Assembly (NCBI GenBank): GCA_040290295.1
Contig: PSMW01000049.1
Location: forward strand, 1 to 7,359
Reading direction: 5' to 3'
DNA: 7,359 nt
Source: CAADGV01 sp040290295
GTDB lineage: Bacteria; Bacteroidota; Ignavibacteria; UBA10030; UBA6906
The translations under genes and the position numbers were made by a program. The notes beneath the pieces were generated by a model that did not search any database, was not told the origin of the DNA, and saw only the letters and a list, made by a program, of their open reading frames with translations. Each line of letters opens with the position of its first letter. Position 1 is the stretch's first letter. Positions 1 to 6,561 of the stretch are shown here, one piece after another.

Positions 1-2
1 TT

Positions 3-42
3 CGTCACCGTGAGCGCAGCGAAACGGAGTCGAAGGGTGACG
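3..42. repeat. Palindromic intergenic repeat
   Basis: A perfect 7-bp inverted repeat (CGTCACC at 3-9, GGTGACG at 36-42) encloses a GC-rich core with the words GAGCGCAGCGAAA and GGAGTCGAAG. The wording GAGCG...GGAGTCGAAGGGTGAC resembles a family of dispersed palindromic repeats that I recall between genes of many environmental bacteria. That comparison is from memory and not tested. I see no second copy in this window. It could form a hairpin in RNA from either strand and may be the terminator or 3' end of a gene lying to the left. Confidence 0.45.
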
Positions 43-140
43 GGCGCACGGAGGCGCGAGGTCCAGTTCCCAAGCTCCAAGTTGCAAAGCGTGAACCGTG
101 AACCATCCAGCGTCTCGCTCGCGAAGATTCTTCTTGCTGC

Positions 141-169
141 TTGATTGAGGCTTGCAGATGCTGCATATT
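141..169 (+). promoter_or_regulatory. Possible promoter for the cysteine desulfurase gene
   Basis: TTGATT (141-146) and CATATT (164-169) are separated by 17 bases, each matching four of six positions of a sigma-70-type promoter, 38 bases before the start codon. Both boxes are imperfect and the Bacteroidota consensus differs, so this is only a candidate. The stretch between the boxes includes GCAG-ATG-type short repeats (GCAG 154-157, CTGC 161-164). Confidence 0.22.
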
Positions 170-206
170 AAAGCAGGGACAAGAATGATGACTTCGGGGT
201 AAAGCC

Positions 207-1367
207 ATGAGGCGCATTTACGTTGATCATACTGCAACAACGCCGCTGGACGAACGGGTGCTGGATGCCATGCGTCCGTACTTCGTGGATGTGTTCGGCA
301 ACGCGTCGTCGGTTCACGGATTCGGGCGGGAGGCGAAAGTTGCGCTCGAACGTGCTCGCGAGACGATCGCCGCTTCGATCGGCGCGCAAGCGGGAGAGCT
401 GTTCTTCACCAGTGGCGGCACGGAGGCCGATAATTTTGCGATCAGGGGTGCCGCCATCGCAGGACGAAAGAAGGGGAAGAATCATATGATCACTTCGGCT
501 GCCGAGCATCATGCTGTGTTGGAGCCGTGCCGCCGACTCTCGGAGGAAGGCTTCGACGTCACGATCGTGCCTGTTGATTCGTTCGGCTCGATTGCGCCCG
601 AGGAAGTCAGCAACTCTCTTACCGACAAAACGTGTCTCGTTTCCGTGATCTATGCGAACAATGAAGTCGGTACCATCTCACCGATCACGGAGATTGCCGC
701 CAGAGTACACGAACGCGGGATTCCGGTTCATACCGATGCCGTGCAAGCTCTCGGGAAGATTCCGGTCGATGTTCGTGCATTGAATGTTGATCTCATGTCG
801 GTTTCGGCACATAAACTTTACGGACCGAAGGGCATCGGTGCGCTGTATGTGAAGCGCGGAAGCGAGATCGAGCCGATACTGTATGGTGGAGGCCAGGAGC
901 GTGGCAAGCGTCCCGGTACGGAGAACGTTCCGCTTGCCGTCGGCTTCGCAAAAGCCGTTGAGCTTGCCGTTCAAGAGATGGAACACGAAGCGCAGCGTCT
1001 CTTGAGGCTCCGTGATCGACTTGCGTTACTCATTCGCCAGGCGTTCCCGGCGGCGATCATCAACGGGCACCCCGCGCATCACCTTCCCCACATTCTCAAT
1101 GTGTCGTTCGATAGCACGAAGATGAACTTGGATGGGGAAGCGTTGGTGATGAGCATGGATTTGGAAGGAGTAGCGGTGACAAGCGGGTCGGCATGTACTT
1201 CGGGCAGCATGCAGCCCTCGCATGTTCTCCTTGCCATGGGACGCGATCAGAAAACAGCGAAGGCAACGCTACGCTTTGCTTTCGGCAAGTGTAACGTTGA
1301 AGACGATGTGCCGGAGCTGTTCGCACGATTGAAGGCGGTCATCGATCGGATGACACGCGCAGCGTGA
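207..1367 (+). CDS. iscS: Cysteine desulfurase (IscS/NifS family, class V aminotransferase fold)
   Basis: A complete 386-residue PLP enzyme that converts L-cysteine to L-alanine and passes the sulfur, as a persulfide on its own cysteine, to Fe-S cluster scaffolds or tRNA thiolation enzymes in the cytoplasm. Visible landmarks are the N-terminal YVDHTATTP (5-13), GTEADN (71-76), the PLP-stacking His in AEHHA (99-103), HTDAVQ (176-181), the Schiff-base lysine K203 in SAHKLYGPKG, GGGQERGKRPGTEN (227-240) and the catalytic C330 in SGSACTSGSMQPSHVL. The short loop around C330 places it in group I (IscS/NifS), not group II (SufS). Length is close to the family norm. ATG 207 is the first possible start, because an in-frame TGA lies at 186-188. 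The ribosome-binding site is weak (GGGG at 196-199). A tiny ORF ATG-ATG-ACT-TCG-GGG-TAA (185-202) ends just before it. No scaffold or thiolase gene follows, so IscS versus NifS cannot be decided. Confidence 0.96.
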   Translation: MRRIYVDHTATTPLDERVLDAMRPYFVDVFGNASSVHGFGREAKVALERARETIAASIGAQAGELFFTSGGTEADNFAIRGAAIAGRKKGKNHMITSAAEHHAVLEPCRRLSEEGFDVTIVPVDSFGSIAPEEVSNSLTDKTCLVSVIYANNEVGTISPITEIAARVHERGIPVHTDAVQALGKIPVDVRALNVDLMSVSAHKLYGPKGIGALYVKRGSEIEPILYGGGQERGKRPGTENVPLAVGFAKAVELAVQEMEHEAQRLLRLRDRLALLIRQAFPAAIINGHPAHHLPHILNVSFDSTKMNLDGEALVMSMDLEGVAVTSGSACTSGSMQPSHVLLAMGRDQKTAKATLRFAFGKCNVEDDVPELFARLKAVIDRMTRAA

Positions 1368-1588
1368 GCGGTTGTTACTTTTTGCCGGGGTTGAACGACC
1401 GGAACGCGAAGGTGAATTGCTTCCCCTACTTCGCGTGCGGGCACTGCGCGCACGCGTACAGACCCCAGTTCTCCGCTTCACAATGCTGGTGCAGAGAGGC
1501 TGTTCTCCACAACCAATCCCAAACAGAAAATCTCGTTCCCAAAGTCGCGTCTCCCTTTAGCGCTCGAAGCTCGTGGTGCCGGCGATGA
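1364..1588 (+). CDS. Doubtful small cysteine-rich ORF overlapping the desulfurase stop
   Basis: A GTG-initiated 74-codon ORF overlaps the last four bases of the desulfurase gene (GTGA), the arrangement often seen in translationally coupled genes. It encodes seven cysteines (C4, C19, C25, C28, C41, C43, C72), including a CGHC motif at 25-28 and a CWC at 41-43. The first forty or so codons mostly end in G or C, as in real genes of moderate to high GC. Against it, there is no convincing ribosome-binding site, the last third looks like random sequence, and I recognise no family. An overlapping reading frame on the opposite strand (1426-1695) is also open. Most likely not a gene. Confidence 0.15.
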   Translation: MSGCYFLPGLNDRNAKVNCFPYFACGHCAHAYRPQFSASQCWCREAVLHNQSQTENLVPKVASPFSARSSWCRR

Positions 1589-1782
1589 GGCTCACGCCCG
1601 TTGAAGTCAAAGAGCAGGCTTCCCATACGGACACGGATATTGCAGTGATTGAAACATTCCACCTTACCATGACACAGGGTGAGAAAGGTTCTCAAGGCAT
1701 AGGTATTCTCCTTGATGCACGAATCCGTTCGGTAGCATCGGTTGCCGCGCCGCTGTGGAGGACGAGCTAGATGGCGCTTATT
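1368..1782. other. Gene-poor gap between convergent genes
   Basis: These 415 bases lie between the ends of the desulfurase (rightward) and the secreted protein (leftward). They hold the doubtful cysteine-rich ORF at 1364-1588, a second weak ORF on the + strand (1573-1770, 65 codons, GTG start, no ribosome-binding site, no recognised family), an open frame on the minus strand (1426-1695), and an 8-bp hairpin at 1432-1456. I recognise no domain in any frame. No T-tract terminator is visible for either converging gene. It could be the remains of a decayed gene. Confidence 0.5.
1432..1456. repeat. Inverted repeat between convergent genes, possible bidirectional terminator
   Basis: CGCGTGCG (1432-1439) and CGCACGCG (1449-1456) are perfect reverse complements around a 9-base loop, giving a very GC-rich stem about 65 bases after the desulfurase stop. 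No run of T follows on either strand, so it does not meet the classical intrinsic terminator pattern. A role in ending transcription or protecting 3' ends is inferred only from its position. Confidence 0.35.
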
Positions 1783-3273
1783 TTATTTGATGACGACCGC
1801 CTTCCTCGTTTGTGAGAACAATCCTATTTTCACACGATAGAAGTACACGCCACTCGGGAGATGTGTGGGGTCCCAGACGTATGTGTACGTCCATGCTTCG
1901 AGCGGCTGCTTCGGTAGCTCTGCAACTTTTCTCCCTGAGACATCAAAGAACGTGAGCGTAACGAATGCCGGAGAGGGCACGTCGAACTCGATGTTCGTGG
2001 TGGCGTTGAATGGGTTGGGGTAGTTCTGCGGCAGTGCGAACCATTTTGGTGGGATAGGGCGAGCGAACCTCTCCATCTTTTGTATCGTCGCTACAACGTC
2101 GTATCCTCGGTCCGGATCCAGCAACGTTTCGTAAGCGAGGAAAATCTTCGTTCGAGAAAAATCCAGGTGGAAGGCATTCCAGTCGTCGTTCCACACAGTC
2201 GAAGTGATGTCTTTCAAACGGATAGGGAAGAATGTCGAGTCGTTGTCATCCAAGAACAACGCATTGATGGCTCGCCTGTCGCTCCATGCCACGAGCGATC
2301 GGCCCTTTTCGAAATGGACAGCTTGAACGCGTGTGAAGCGATTCCCGGAAGGGAAGGAGGTCTTGCGCACATCTTGTCCGGCGAAGTCGCGCCGGAGGAT
2401 GTGGATTCTCGTGTCGTAGCCATAGCCGGCATACTCCGACCAAATGCAGAGCACGCTGCGATCGTTGTTCAGCAAGCACGATGCCCCGTGTGTACTGTAA
2501 CGACGGTCCGGGCTAAGCGTATCGAGAATGATCGTGTCCGTAAGTGCTCTGCCATTGCTGTCGAAGAGCCGCGCCTTCAATCGGCGTTCAGGAGTGTATG
2601 AGTCAGAATAATCCACCCACAAGATAAAGGTTTCCTCTGCATCGTTTGTTGCAATTGCCAAGATCGTCCTTTGAGGGGATGGGTATCCCGACAGCAACGT
2701 TCTGCGAGGACTTTTTGGTGATAAAGTTGGACTAATGCTCTGTGCATAGACAGCAGGATAAGCGGTGCCGGTTTCATACCAGGACAATCGAAAAGCACCA
2801 TCCGGCGTTCCGGAGAGTGACGTGATGAAATTTGAATAGTATGTCAATCCATAGCGCATGGGAGGGCCGAGCTTACTGCCAGAAGGAGCGATGCGTTGAA
2901 GCGTAAGATATTGTGTGGTGAAATCTCCTTCGGAATAGCTGACCACGAAGTTGCCCATGGAATCGCATGCGATGGAAATGCCGGATGCTTTCGTCACCGT
3001 TGCTGTGTCGCACAGGGGCATGTTGTTCCCGATGGGCTTGCCGTTCTCGTCGAGCACCTGATAGTACGGCAGAGAATAGCCATCACGCTTGTCCAACCAT
3101 ATTGCAAGAACCTGTGTACGCTGATTGGATTTCATGATGGGATTGTTTTGCCACTCCGAACAATACTCATCGCCCATTTTGACCGGGTTGCCTAGAGAAA
3201 CGAAAACAGTATCGAATGCTTGCAAGACGGCATCGATTTGACTCCTGCGGTATGCGGAGTATGCTAAGATCAA
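1783..3273 (-). CDS. Type IX-secreted beta-repeat protein, C-terminal fragment (frameshifted gene)
   Basis: A 496-codon ORF that is probably the downstream part of the gene beginning at 4511. It has no signal peptide, its apparent start is a TTG without a ribosome-binding site, and its first residues (ILAYSAYRR) already lie within a repeat unit. Residues about 54-400 contain seven repeats of 35-60 residues with a hydrophobic-W/Y core followed by D/R-rich turns (for example VLAIWLDKRDG 55-65, FILWVDYSD 216-224, LVAWSDRRA 327-335) and then an xxxxFDxxGxxL-like strand. Residues 411-496 form a type A Por secretion (T9SS) sorting domain: NYPNPFN (417-423), FFDVSGRKV (442-450), LPSGVYFYRV (472-481), ending KAVVIK. 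That domain directs export across the outer membrane and is then cleaved or anchored. The enzymatic or binding role is unknown; the repeats suggest a beta-propeller. Confidence 0.85.
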   Translation of the reverse strand: MILAYSAYRRSQIDAVLQAFDTVFVSLGNPVKMGDEYCSEWQNNPIMKSNQRTQVLAIWLDKRDGYSLPYYQVLDENGKPIGNNMPLCDTATVTKASGISIACDSMGNFVVSYSEGDFTTQYLTLQRIAPSGSKLGPPMRYGLTYYSNFITSLSGTPDGAFRLSWYETGTAYPAVYAQSISPTLSPKSPRRTLLSGYPSPQRTILAIATNDAEETFILWVDYSDSYTPERRLKARLFDSNGRALTDTIILDTLSPDRRYSTHGASCLLNNDRSVLCIWSEYAGYGYDTRIHILRRDFAGQDVRKTSFPSGNRFTRVQAVHFEKGRSLVAWSDRRAINALFLDDNDSTFFPIRLKDITSTVWNDDWNAFHLDFSRTKIFLAYETLLDPDRGYDVVATIQKMERFARPIPPKWFALPQNYPNPFNATTNIEFDVPSPAFVTLTFFDVSGRKVAELPKQPLEAWTYTYVWDPTHLPSGVYFYRVKIGLFSQTRKAVVIK

Positions 3274-3280
3274 GCGCCCA
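3270..3280 (-). other. Apparent one-base frameshift splitting the secreted protein gene
   Basis: The upstream frame reads Y-L-V-G-A-stop and the downstream frame reads G-G-R-L-I-L-A-Y here. Adding a single G to the GGG run (3277-3279, minus-strand sense) gives an uninterrupted YLVG-RLILAYSAYRR, which fits the hydrophobic strand of a repeat unit like those on either side. The downstream frame is open back to a TAG at 3418-3420, so the lost base lies somewhere between about 3417 and 3270, and the repeat pattern favours this end. No typical X-XXY-YYZ slippery heptamer is visible, so a sequencing or assembly error, or a true mutation, is more likely than programmed frameshifting. Confidence 0.75.
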
Positions 3281-4511
3281 CCAAATATACTAGTGAGGCT
3301 GAGTACCAGTATCTCAATTGTGGCGATAGTGGCATCAAGACGGGGGACCCGATCACTTGCCCATGTTTTCCGATTCTCGTGCCGCGACTTGCAGTGTCGA
3401 TCCAGACGAGGTAGAACCTATCGTTACCCGAGGTGCAGAGAAAGGAAGTCGAGGTCGTCGTCTGCACGAACGGCAAAGGTGTTGACGTGACGAAACCACT
3501 GTCGCGCTGATAGACTCGCGCTGCAATCATGTTCGTTGCTGGAGAGATTGTACTCGAGTGCCAAGCAATCAGGAAGTATCCGTCGGGAGTACTTGTGATC
3601 GAAGGGAACACGTTGTACCGAGAGATGGTGGAATCACTTACGATCACGGGCGCGGTGGTGAGGAAGCCGTTTTGGTTTACAGGCTGGATAAAAATGTGGT
3701 GCCCGCCACCGACAAAACTGCTCCAGGTGATGACGAAATTCCCGCGGTCATCGGCAGCAATACGCCTTATCCCGCCTATGCTACTGACGGAAATGGCCGG
3801 CTGGCGCATGAGCGGCATGTCGTCCGTGAGTGGGTTTGCCGATTGATCGAACACGCGGAAGTACGCTTGAACATTGAGGCAGCAGTAAAGGTCGCCGTAC
3901 CACGTGACGATGAATGAACCATCATTGCCGATAGCGATCGAAGGATAGTTTGTGTTCGACCGCCAATAGGCATTGAGGTTTCGCGGCTGTCCGATGAGTT
4001 TTCCCAGTCGAGAAAGTCGGAGCAGTTTCACATCGTAAGGCTCTGCCCAGACGATGAGATACTCTCCTGTCACTGGATTGAAAGCACAGTCGGGGCGAAG
4101 ATTCCACGGGCTTGAGTCTTGCGAAATGTTGAGCGCGCCGCCGAACCGTTCTCCATTGGGGAGGTAGAGTTGTCCGAGGATTTTCGCTGCCCCGGTGCGA
4201 TTGTCCGTCCATAACCAGAGAGAACTACCATCGTCGGCGTACGTGATTATTGGAGTTGACTGGTCGGTGGCGTATTCTCCGCAGCCGCGATTGACGATAA
4301 AATCTTCTCGCACTGTTTGAAGTCGATGGTACGAAAGCGTATCCCACACTGTGCTCGAAAACGTGCTGCCCGCGAGATCATCGTGCGTGATGAAGTTCTC
4401 AGGCACAACGATCTCCCCGAGCTTCTTTGTTTGACCGAACGAGGGAACGATACTGAGGGAAGCAAGAGCAGCGAGCGAAGCAAGTGTCCAACACAAGGCG
4501 ACGGTTTTCAT
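3270..4511 (-). CDS. Type IX-secreted beta-repeat protein, N-terminal fragment (frameshifted gene)
   Basis: A 413-codon ORF with a Sec signal peptide (MKTVALCW, then a hydrophobic A/L/S-rich stretch to about residue 23; likely cleavage after SFG before QTKK) and no C-terminal sorting domain. Six similar repeats follow, each with a short hydrophobic strand ending in W: SLWLWTDNR (97-105), YLIVWAEPY (151-159), FIVTWYGD (200-207), FVITWSSF (259-266), FLIAWHSS (313-320) and FYLVWIDT (366-373). Each leads to a second strand and an LxxxG-type turn. A seventh begins at VYLVG (408-412) and continues in the other ORF. The start ATG has a strong ribosome-binding site (AGGAGG, 5 bases upstream). The fold resembles repeat proteins of the surface or extracellular proteome of T9SS bacteria. 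No ligand or catalytic residues can be named. Joined product: about 909 residues. Confidence 0.85.
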   Translation of the reverse strand: MKTVALCWTLASLAALASLSIVPSFGQTKKLGEIVVPENFITHDDLAGSTFSSTVWDTLSYHRLQTVREDFIVNRGCGEYATDQSTPIITYADDGSSLWLWTDNRTGAAKILGQLYLPNGERFGGALNISQDSSPWNLRPDCAFNPVTGEYLIVWAEPYDVKLLRLSRLGKLIGQPRNLNAYWRSNTNYPSIAIGNDGSFIVTWYGDLYCCLNVQAYFRVFDQSANPLTDDMPLMRQPAISVSSIGGIRRIAADDRGNFVITWSSFVGGGHHIFIQPVNQNGFLTTAPVIVSDSTISRYNVFPSITSTPDGYFLIAWHSSTISPATNMIAARVYQRDSGFVTSTPLPFVQTTTSTSFLCTSGNDRFYLVWIDTASRGTRIGKHGQVIGSPVLMPLSPQLRYWYSASLVYLVGA

Positions 4512-4516
4512 AGGTA

Positions 4517-4522
4517 CCTCCT
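4517..4522 (-). promoter_or_regulatory. Strong Shine-Dalgarno site of the secreted protein gene
   Basis: On the minus strand the leader reads GGGAGGAGGTACCT directly before ATG (4511-4509). The AGGAGG core is 5 bases from the start codon. It is the best ribosome-binding site in the window and fixes the start of the N-terminal fragment, whereas the C-terminal ORF has none. Confidence 0.75.
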
Positions 4523-4560
4523 CCCAATTCTCGAAATGATCGCTACGCCAACGGATAGAT

Positions 4561-4568
4561 CAAAGATA
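4561..4568 (-). promoter_or_regulatory. Possible Bacteroidetes-type -7 promoter element
   Basis: TATCTTTG on the minus strand matches the TAnnTTTG consensus of the Bacteroidetes primary sigma factor and lies 49 bases before the start codon of the secreted protein gene. No TTG-type -33 box sits at the usual spacing of about 19-21 bases upstream, so support is partial. Confidence 0.35.
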
Positions 4569-4660
4569 CCGGCAACTCGCGAGAGCTTGCCGTGTGATGG
4601 TGAGGTTTTGACAGAAGTCTCGGGGTGGATGCATCGTCGCCCATCCCGCATGCAATACAA

Positions 4661-4719
4661 CGCCTTTTGGCGGAGAGGTGCAAGGGGCGAACGCCAGAGG
4701 CGAGCGCCGAGAGCGTTCG
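4661..4719 (-). terminator. Two hairpins after the methyltransferase/reductase stop, possible terminator
   Basis: Immediately after the TAA (4722-4720), CGAACGC (4688-4694) pairs with GCGTTCG (4713-4719), with a nested GGC/GCC inside. A second small hairpin, CGCC-TTTT-GGCG, lies at 4661-4672. Neither is followed by a T-run on the minus strand, so these are at best non-classical terminators ending the ppx-methyltransferase operon. The call rests on position and self-complementarity. Confidence 0.35.
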
Positions 4720-6561
4720 TTACTTTTCTAAAATCATGAACACACCTTCGATGCGTCCCATGGGCGCGGCGAGTTGAACGCCCGCAAATTCGTTCTTCAC
4801 TTGTTCGAAAGTTTCCTTTGCAATTTTGACGCCTTCGGCAAAGCCTTCCTCCTTCGTGGTGGTTTTACGCATGCGTTCCATGATGTCGGGAGGGACGCTT
4901 GCGCCGGGGACTTCGTTGTTCATGAATTCGGCGTTACGATAGGAAACGAGGGGCCAAATGCCGACGAGAATGGGGAGCTTGATGTGTTCGATGCGCCGCA
5001 TGGCGCGCTCGAGGATGCGCACATCGAATACGGGTTGCGTAACGATGTACTCGGCACCGGCTTCCACTTTCCAATCGAGACGACGGAGCTCCTCATCGAG
5101 ATTGATTGCACCCGGATTGAATCCTACACCGATACAGAAACCTGTCGGCTCGCCGATAGGATTGCCTGCAAGATCGAGTCCGTGATTGAGCCGATTGATG
5201 ATGTTGACGAGTCCGATCGCGTCGACGTCGAACACCGCCGTGGCATCGGGATAATTTCCGAGCTTCGGAGGATCGCCGGTGATGGCGATGAGATTGCGAA
5301 CGCCGAGCGCCCACGCGCCCAAAAGATCGGACTGCATGCCGATGACGTTACGGTCGCGGCAAGCAAAGTGCAGCACAGGTTCGATGCCCACTTCGCGATG
5401 GATCGTGACAGCCAGCGCAAGCGCCGACATCCGTGCGGAAGCCCGTGGCCCATCGGGGATGTTAATGGCATCGACGCCGAAGTGGAACAGTTTGCGTGCC
5501 TTCTCAACTTCCTTTGCGGGTGAGACGCCTTGCGGCGATACCAGCTCGACAAGCGTGACGAATTCCTTGCGAAGCAGTTTGTTGGCAAGGCGCGACTTCT
5601 CACTCAAGCTGTACACACGAACAGCCTCCGGAGCGGTTACCTTCAGCTCGGCGCTCGTGATGTCCAATCGCTTTACCGGCTGGAGCGCTTGAACTGCACG
5701 CCGGATGGCTTTGATGTGCTCGGGATTGGTTCCGCAGCACCCACCGACGATCAAGGCGCCGGTCTGGATAAAGCGCTTCGAATACTCTGCAATGTATTCC
5801 GGCGAGGTCATGTAGATATTTCGTCCGCCGATGTTTTGCGGCAACCCCGCGTTGGGTTGTACGGAGATGGGAAGGTCGGTGAGCGGCTTCAAACGCTCCA
5901 GTGCATCGAGCATGGCTTTCGGTCCTACCGAGCAGTTCATGCCGATGGCGTCCGGGCGAAGCTCGACAATTTCGGCGACGAAGGTTTCCAGCGGTGCGCC
6001 GCTGAGCAGTTGTCCGTCGTCGTTGATCGTCACTTGGGCGATGACGGGAATGTCGGGGTGCAACTCTCGTACGGCGCGCAGTGCTTGTTTCAACTCCGCA
6101 ACGAGCGAGAAGGTTTCGAGGATGATCAGATCGACTCCTCCATCCAACAATCCTTTGATCTGTTCCTTGAATGCATCTTTTGCTTCGTCATAGGAGAGCT
6201 TGCCGAGCGGTTCGATCTGCACGCCGAGCGGACCCACGGAGCCTGCGACGAGCACGGCATCACCTGCTACTTTCTTGGCAAGCTGTGCGCCTTTCACGTT
6301 CACTTCGTACACTTTGGCCTCGAGTCCGTGCGGAGCAAGCTTGAAGCGATTCGCCCCGAAGGTGTTGGTTTCGATGACGTCAGCCCCGGCATTGATATAG
6401 TCGCGATGCACCTCCATCACCAAATCGGGATTGATGAGGTTCAGCTCATCGAAACACCTGTTGATGAAGATGCCCTTCTCGTAGAGGTATGTTCCCACGC
6501 CCCCGTCGAAGACGATCACCTCTTTGCCCAATCGTTCCCGAAACGTTTTCATAGCTCTCAT
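4720..6561 (-). CDS. yitJ: Bifunctional homocysteine S-methyltransferase / methylenetetrahydrofolate reductase (YitJ type)
   Basis: A 613-residue cytoplasmic fusion joining two steps of methionine synthesis: reduction of 5,10-methylene-THF to 5-methyl-THF and methyl transfer to homocysteine. Residues about 1-300 are the homocysteine-binding barrel, with DGGVGT (19-24), NTFGANRFKL (66-75) and the zinc-ligand cysteines C210 (GMNCSVGP) and C275-C276 (VGGCCGTNPEHI). Residues about 323-588 are the MetF-type FAD barrel, with E339 (VELVSPQG), HFACRDRN (398-405), TGDPPK (428-433) and TQPVFD (508-513). Length and order match Bacillus YitJ. The cobalamin-binding and reactivation domains of MetH are absent. 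The chosen start is the ATG at 6561-6559, preceded by AAGGA with 9-base spacing. It shares one base with the stop of the upstream phosphatase gene. A GTG at 6597 and an ATG at 6552 are in-frame alternatives (625 or 610 residues). The methyl donor used by the first domain cannot be read from sequence. Confidence 0.95.
   Translation of the reverse strand: MRAMKTFRERLGKEVIVFDGGVGTYLYEKGIFINRCFDELNLINPDLVMEVHRDYINAGADVIETNTFGANRFKLAPHGLEAKVYEVNVKGAQLAKKVAGDAVLVAGSVGPLGVQIEPLGKLSYDEAKDAFKEQIKGLLDGGVDLIILETFSLVAELKQALRAVRELHPDIPVIAQVTINDDGQLLSGAPLETFVAEIVELRPDAIGMNCSVGPKAMLDALERLKPLTDLPISVQPNAGLPQNIGGRNIYMTSPEYIAEYSKRFIQTGALIVGGCCGTNPEHIKAIRRAVQALQPVKRLDITSAELKVTAPEAVRVYSLSEKSRLANKLLRKEFVTLVELVSPQGVSPAKEVEKARKLFHFGVDAINIPDGPRASARMSALALAVTIHREVGIEPVLHFACRDRNVIGMQSDLLGAWALGVRNLIAITGDPPKLGNYPDATAVFDVDAIGLVNIINRLNHGLDLAGNPIGEPTGFCIGVGFNPGAINLDEELRRLDWKVEAGAEYIVTQPVFDVRILERAMRRIEHIKLPILVGIWPLVSYRNAEFMNNEVPGASVPPDIMERMRKTTTKEEGFAEGVKIAKETFEQVKNEFAGVQLAAPMGRIEGVFMILEK

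Noticed and set aside
1573..1770. 65-codon + strand ORF in the intergenic gap
   Set aside because: GTG start without a ribosome-binding site and no recognised family; the length is within chance expectation.
2080..2601. A 173-codon + strand ORF opposite the secreted protein
   Set aside because: The opposite strand carries the repeat and sorting-domain coding sequence; the + frame has no recognised family.
3270..3273. TTGA stop/start overlap read as translational coupling of two secreted genes
   Set aside because: The start would be a TTG without a ribosome-binding site and the product would begin mid-repeat without a signal peptide. A frameshift explains it better.
4774..5523. A 249-codon + strand ORF opposite the MetF domain
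   Set aside because: Antisense shadow of conserved coding sequence, with no ribosome-binding site or recognised domain.
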